From positions 1 through 25,281 of IMG/VR virus record IMGVR_UViG_3300006622_000584: a stretch of DNA of 25,281 nt; one strand, written 5' to 3'. The position numbers were made by a program, and so were the translations under genes. Position 1 is the first letter of the stretch. Every line of letters starts with the position of its first letter. Positions 23,156 to 25,281 of this stretch are shown here, piece after piece. The notes beneath the pieces are model-generated. The model was not told where the DNA came from and did not search any database. It saw only the letters and a program-made list of their open reading frames with translations. This DNA is from a virus.

Positions 23156-23514
23156 GATTTATAATGTTTTAAATATGGTTCTATTAAACTTCTATAACTA
23201 GGGTCTAATATAAGAAAAAATAAGTCGTTCTCCAAATCTAAATTTTTTTCTTTTAATTGTTTTTCAATTTCTTTCCCCCATTTTATTTTATCAGAATATG
23301 AAAGATTAGCTAAATTTAAATCATAAGGTTCTATTTCTTCTTCTAACTCTAATACATGATGTTTAGCTGAAATCACTAATATCCTATCTGGGTTTAAGGA
23401 TTGGGATTTAGAGAGTAAGTCACTAAAATTAGGAGAAGGTGAATATAAATCTTTTACTTTAGATTTATAATCTAATTTTTCTTTAGTGCATGATAATAAA
23501 ATTATTTTCTTCAC
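23152..23514 (-). CDS. DUF6884-like protein
   Basis: A 120-aa protein that begins KKIILLSCTKEKLDYKSKVK and continues with LYSPSPNF, ILVISAKHHVLELEEEIEPY and DLNL. This pattern (SC-x-K-x-K, YSPSPxF, SAKHHxL, EPYD) matches the DUF6884 family, widespread in phages, whose function is not established; it is thought to be related to enzymes acting on nucleobases. It overlaps gp62 by 4 nt and the 77-aa gene by 4 nt. A role in nucleotide or DNA modification alongside the Nmad1-like protein is suggested only by position. Confidence 0.72.
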   Translation of the reverse strand: MKKIILLSCTKEKLDYKSKVKDLYSPSPNFSDLLSKSQSLNPDRILVISAKHHVLELEEEIEPYDLNLANLSYSDKIKWGKEIEKQLKEKNLDLENDLFFLILDPSYRSLIEPYLKHYKS

Positions 23515-23924
23515 TTAAGCATTTTCTTAATTTCCTTTTTTTCTAATCCTATACTAGTTAGTATACCATCTACTTCTGCGTGATCTAATATACCTAAATA
23601 TTCTTTAGCCTCTTTTGCTGAACATTTATAATAATTTTTAAGGTTAATAACTAAATCTTTGTTTGGTTCTTTATTTTTTGATTTAATATATTTATTCCAT
23701 TTATTATTTTTAGGAATAAATTCTTTATAAATAGAATATATCATTCTTTTTTCCTGAGGTGGAAAATCTTGAACATAATTAACTACTTCAATATAATCTG
23801 GGTTCATAGATATAAATCTATGAATCATATAACTATTCCAAACCTCCCAGTCTTTATCTGTAAAAGAATCAACTGGGGGTTTGGTAGTATTAATTGCTTT
23901 TAACCAATCAAAAATATTTTTCAA
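23511..23924 (-). CDS. Clamp-loader small subunit, gp62-like
   Basis: A 137-aa helical protein. NIFDWLKAINTTKPP at the N-terminus, the YMIHRFISMNPD segment (residues 32-43), a central FIPKNNKWNKYI and the YYKCSAKEAKEYLGIL helix are the order of features seen in gp62 of T4-like marine phages. It lies two genes downstream of gp44, as in the T4 45-44-62 order. With gp44 (4:1 in T4) it loads the sliding clamp for phage replication and late transcription. It is shorter than T4 gp62 (187 aa), as is common in marine T4-like phages. Sequence similarity is low, so position is important support. Confidence 0.8.
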   Translation of the reverse strand: MKNIFDWLKAINTTKPPVDSFTDKDWEVWNSYMIHRFISMNPDYIEVVNYVQDFPPQEKRMIYSIYKEFIPKNNKWNKYIKSKNKEPNKDLVINLKNYYKCSAKEAKEYLGILDHAEVDGILTSIGLEKKEIKKMLK

Positions 23925-23926
23925 AT

Positions 23927-24172
23927 CTAATCCATTAAATCATCAGCTAATTCTTCTCTAAGTTCTTTTGGAACTGATGATTTTAGAATTTTCTTAGTTG
24001 ATGGATCATAAAAAACTGGAATTGGTAGTAAAGCATCTTCATCTGTACCCATTACAAATTTAGATACAGTTCTTAATACTACTCCTTGTTGAAAAACAAC
24101 TCCACCATCAAAATTTTTGATAGCTGTGGTGTTTTTTAAATCAATTGGGGGTTGTTGTACTTGCTGTTGCAT
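23927..24172 (-). CDS. Unknown protein, 81 aa, between clamp-loader genes
   Basis: An 81-aa protein with a Gln-rich start, then NFDGGVVFQQGVVLRTVSKF and DEDALLPIPVFYDPSTKKIL. The V-x-L-R-x-V-S-K-F ... D-A-L-x-P-I-P-V-F layout is reminiscent, from memory, of small zinc-ribbon proteins of marine T4-like phages, but all cysteines are missing here. An acidic C-terminus follows. It is placed with 2-nt gaps between gp44 and gp62, so it may be a partner of the replisome. That is inference from position only. Confidence 0.7.
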   Translation of the reverse strand: MQQQVQQPPIDLKNTTAIKNFDGGVVFQQGVVLRTVSKFVMGTDEDALLPIPVFYDPSTKKILKSSVPKELREELADDLMD

Positions 24173-24174
24173 AA

Positions 24175-25104
24175 TTATTTATTATTTATTAAGTTTTGAA
24201 TTAACGACATTGTATTTATTTCCTTGTCGATACGGAAATTAGCTTTGTATTGGTGCTCATTTATTAAAATAGCGGCTGTACCTTCTTTATCTTGTAAATA
24301 TTCAGATGCACGTTCATATAGTGCTTTAAATAACTCATCAAAATCATCTACATTAGCATCGGCTATAATTTGACGTATATCATTGTAACAATCTATTCTA
24401 TTATGTTTAGATCCCTCTGATAAAGCATTAATAACTTTATCTATGTAATTTGATGATACTAATACTGATTGGTCTAGCTTTAGTAGATTATCCTGTGTAG
24501 ATAACTGTATAGTATTAATACATTTACGTAAATCTGGGTAGTATTGATTAACTAAAGGTACTAAATCATTTATATCATGTTTAATAGACTCTTGTTGTAA
24601 TACCCAATTTAAATGTTTAGCAACATCTTTTTTAGTTGGAGGTACAATTTTAAGTACTTGACATCTAGATTGTAGAGGATCAATAATACGCTCTACAAAA
24701 TTACAAGTCATAATAAACCTTGTCGTACGCGAGAAAGTTTCAATAATATTACGGAGTGAAGCTTGCGCTTGGATAGTAAGAAAATCAGCTTCATCCAAAA
24801 TGACCACTTTAAGTGGTTTAAAAGAAGCCACGCTCGCAAAGCCTTGAACTTTATCACGAATCGTCTCAATACCTCTTTCATCTGAGGCGTTAATATAAAG
24901 ATGATCGCAATCAAGATTTTGAACACAAAGTTTTGCCAAAGTAGTTTTTCCTGTACCAGCGGGTCCATAAAATATTAAATTTTGAATATCATTCTGGTCT
25001 AAATATTTAGAGATAGATTTTTTAATATTTTCATTACCAACATAATTTTCTAATTTAGATGGTCTGTATTTTTCTACTAATAAACTATTCTCCAAATTCG
25101 CCAT
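24175..25104 (-). CDS. Clamp-loader ATPase subunit, gp44-like
   Basis: A 309-aa AAA+ protein (T4 gp44: 319 aa). VEKYRPSKLENYVG (residues 10-23) is the usual N-terminal start, GPAGTGKTT (47-55) is Walker A, VILDEAD (101-107) Walker B, TCN (133-135) sensor 1, and SRC (146-148) the arginine-finger box. The C-terminal collar region is present. It forms the ATPase ring that opens and loads the sliding clamp. A stretch coding for about residues 49-128 has clearly higher G+C and other codons than its flanks. It overlaps the upstream partial gene by 20 nt. Confidence 0.95.
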   Translation of the reverse strand: MANLENSLLVEKYRPSKLENYVGNENIKKSISKYLDQNDIQNLIFYGPAGTGKTTLAKLCVQNLDCDHLYINASDERGIETIRDKVQGFASVASFKPLKVVILDEADFLTIQAQASLRNIIETFSRTTRFIMTCNFVERIIDPLQSRCQVLKIVPPTKKDVAKHLNWVLQQESIKHDINDLVPLVNQYYPDLRKCINTIQLSTQDNLLKLDQSVLVSSNYIDKVINALSEGSKHNRIDCYNDIRQIIADANVDDFDELFKALYERASEYLQDKEGTAAILINEHQYKANFRIDKEINTMSLIQNLINNK

Positions 25105-25281
25105 ATATTGAATATTTCTTTTCTGGTTCTGGTATTACTTCTGTTTCTTTTGAATCAATTGCATATAAATTACTTTTTAAGGGTTCCAATCTATAACTTC
25201 CCTTAAATCCTGTTTTTACCATATAAGCCTCTAAAGTATCAGTTAAAGACTTATGTATAGGACCATCTGGTTCATTTGCAA
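25085..25281 (-). CDS. C-terminal part of an unidentified protein
   Basis: The minus strand is open from the window edge to TAG at 25085, giving about 65 residues including EPDGPIHKSLTDTLEAYMVK and ending KKYSIYGEFGE. The start lies outside the window. In T4-like phages the sliding clamp (gp45) usually precedes gp44, but these residues do not resemble a clamp C-terminus, so I leave it unnamed. The 20-nt overlap with gp44 shows it is the preceding gene of the same operon. Confidence 0.6.
   Translation of the reverse strand, partial: ANEPDGPIHKSLTDTLEAYMVKTGFKGSYRLEPLKSNLYAIDSKETEVIPEPEKKYSIYGEFGE

Noticed and set aside
25085-25281. The right-edge fragment as the gp45 sliding clamp, expected upstream of gp44.
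   Set aside because: The visible C-terminal residues do not resemble a clamp C-terminus; position alone is insufficient.
1-25281. tRNA genes, insertion sequences, long direct repeats, attachment sites.
   Set aside because: I found no cloverleaf-like sequence, transposase or flanking repeats by eye; a dedicated tRNA and repeat scan was not possible.

Overview
The window looks like part of a large, AT-rich (roughly 30% G+C), T4-like phage genome, probably marine. Every gene I support reads on the minus strand. Genes are packed with 0-5 nt gaps or short overlaps, and no ribosomal RNA, tRNA or cellular housekeeping operon is visible. The anchors are the two clamp-loader subunits at the right end (gp44-like AAA+ ATPase and gp62-like small subunit). 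The host is inferred to be a Bacteroidota/flavobacterial cell: most starts lack a Shine-Dalgarno sequence (A/T-rich leaders ending TTAATT-ATG or AAGATT-ATG), and two nearly identical promoters fit the Bacteroidota -33 TTTG / -7 TAnnTTTG pattern with a 20-nt spacer.

Layout in transcription order (right to left). (1) 25.3-20.6 kb, replication and nucleotide metabolism: C-terminus of an unidentified protein, gp44, an 81-aa protein, gp62, a DUF6884-like protein, a 77-aa protein, a DUF1599/Nmad1-like protein, an FkbM-type methyltransferase, a PD-(D/E)XK nuclease with four cysteines, and a ribbon-helix-helix protein. (2) 20.6-3.9 kb, an uninterrupted 17-gene glycan cassette: two GT4, two GT2, one GT9 and one GT11 glycosyltransferase, two NAD-dependent sugar epimerase/reductases, Gmd, an RmlB-like dehydratase, an RfbH/ColD-type PLP 3-dehydratase, a very short DegT-family protein, a GNA1-like acetyltransferase, a WbuC-like cupin, and a set of ThDP enzyme, acylating acetaldehyde dehydrogenase and DmpG-type aldolase. 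(3) 3.8-0 kb, small genes: a DksA-like zinc finger, an HTH-HNH protein, a membrane-anchored lytic transglycosylase, a SWIM zinc-finger protein and several unknown small proteins, served by two copies of one promoter.

How the genes may work together: Gmd makes GDP-4-keto-6-deoxymannose. The PLP enzyme has His in place of the catalytic Lys, so it should remove the C3 hydroxyl. The YerE/acetolactate-synthase-like ThDP enzyme could then attach a carbon branch at C4, as in yersiniose, with the aldolase/dehydrogenase pair making or consuming the 2-oxo-acid donor. Reductases and glycosyltransferases would complete and transfer the sugars. This phage-encoded branched or dideoxy sugar pathway is the most interesting hypothesis here. 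It is an inference from motifs and gene order, not a demonstrated pathway. The product could decorate the virion or remodel the host surface.
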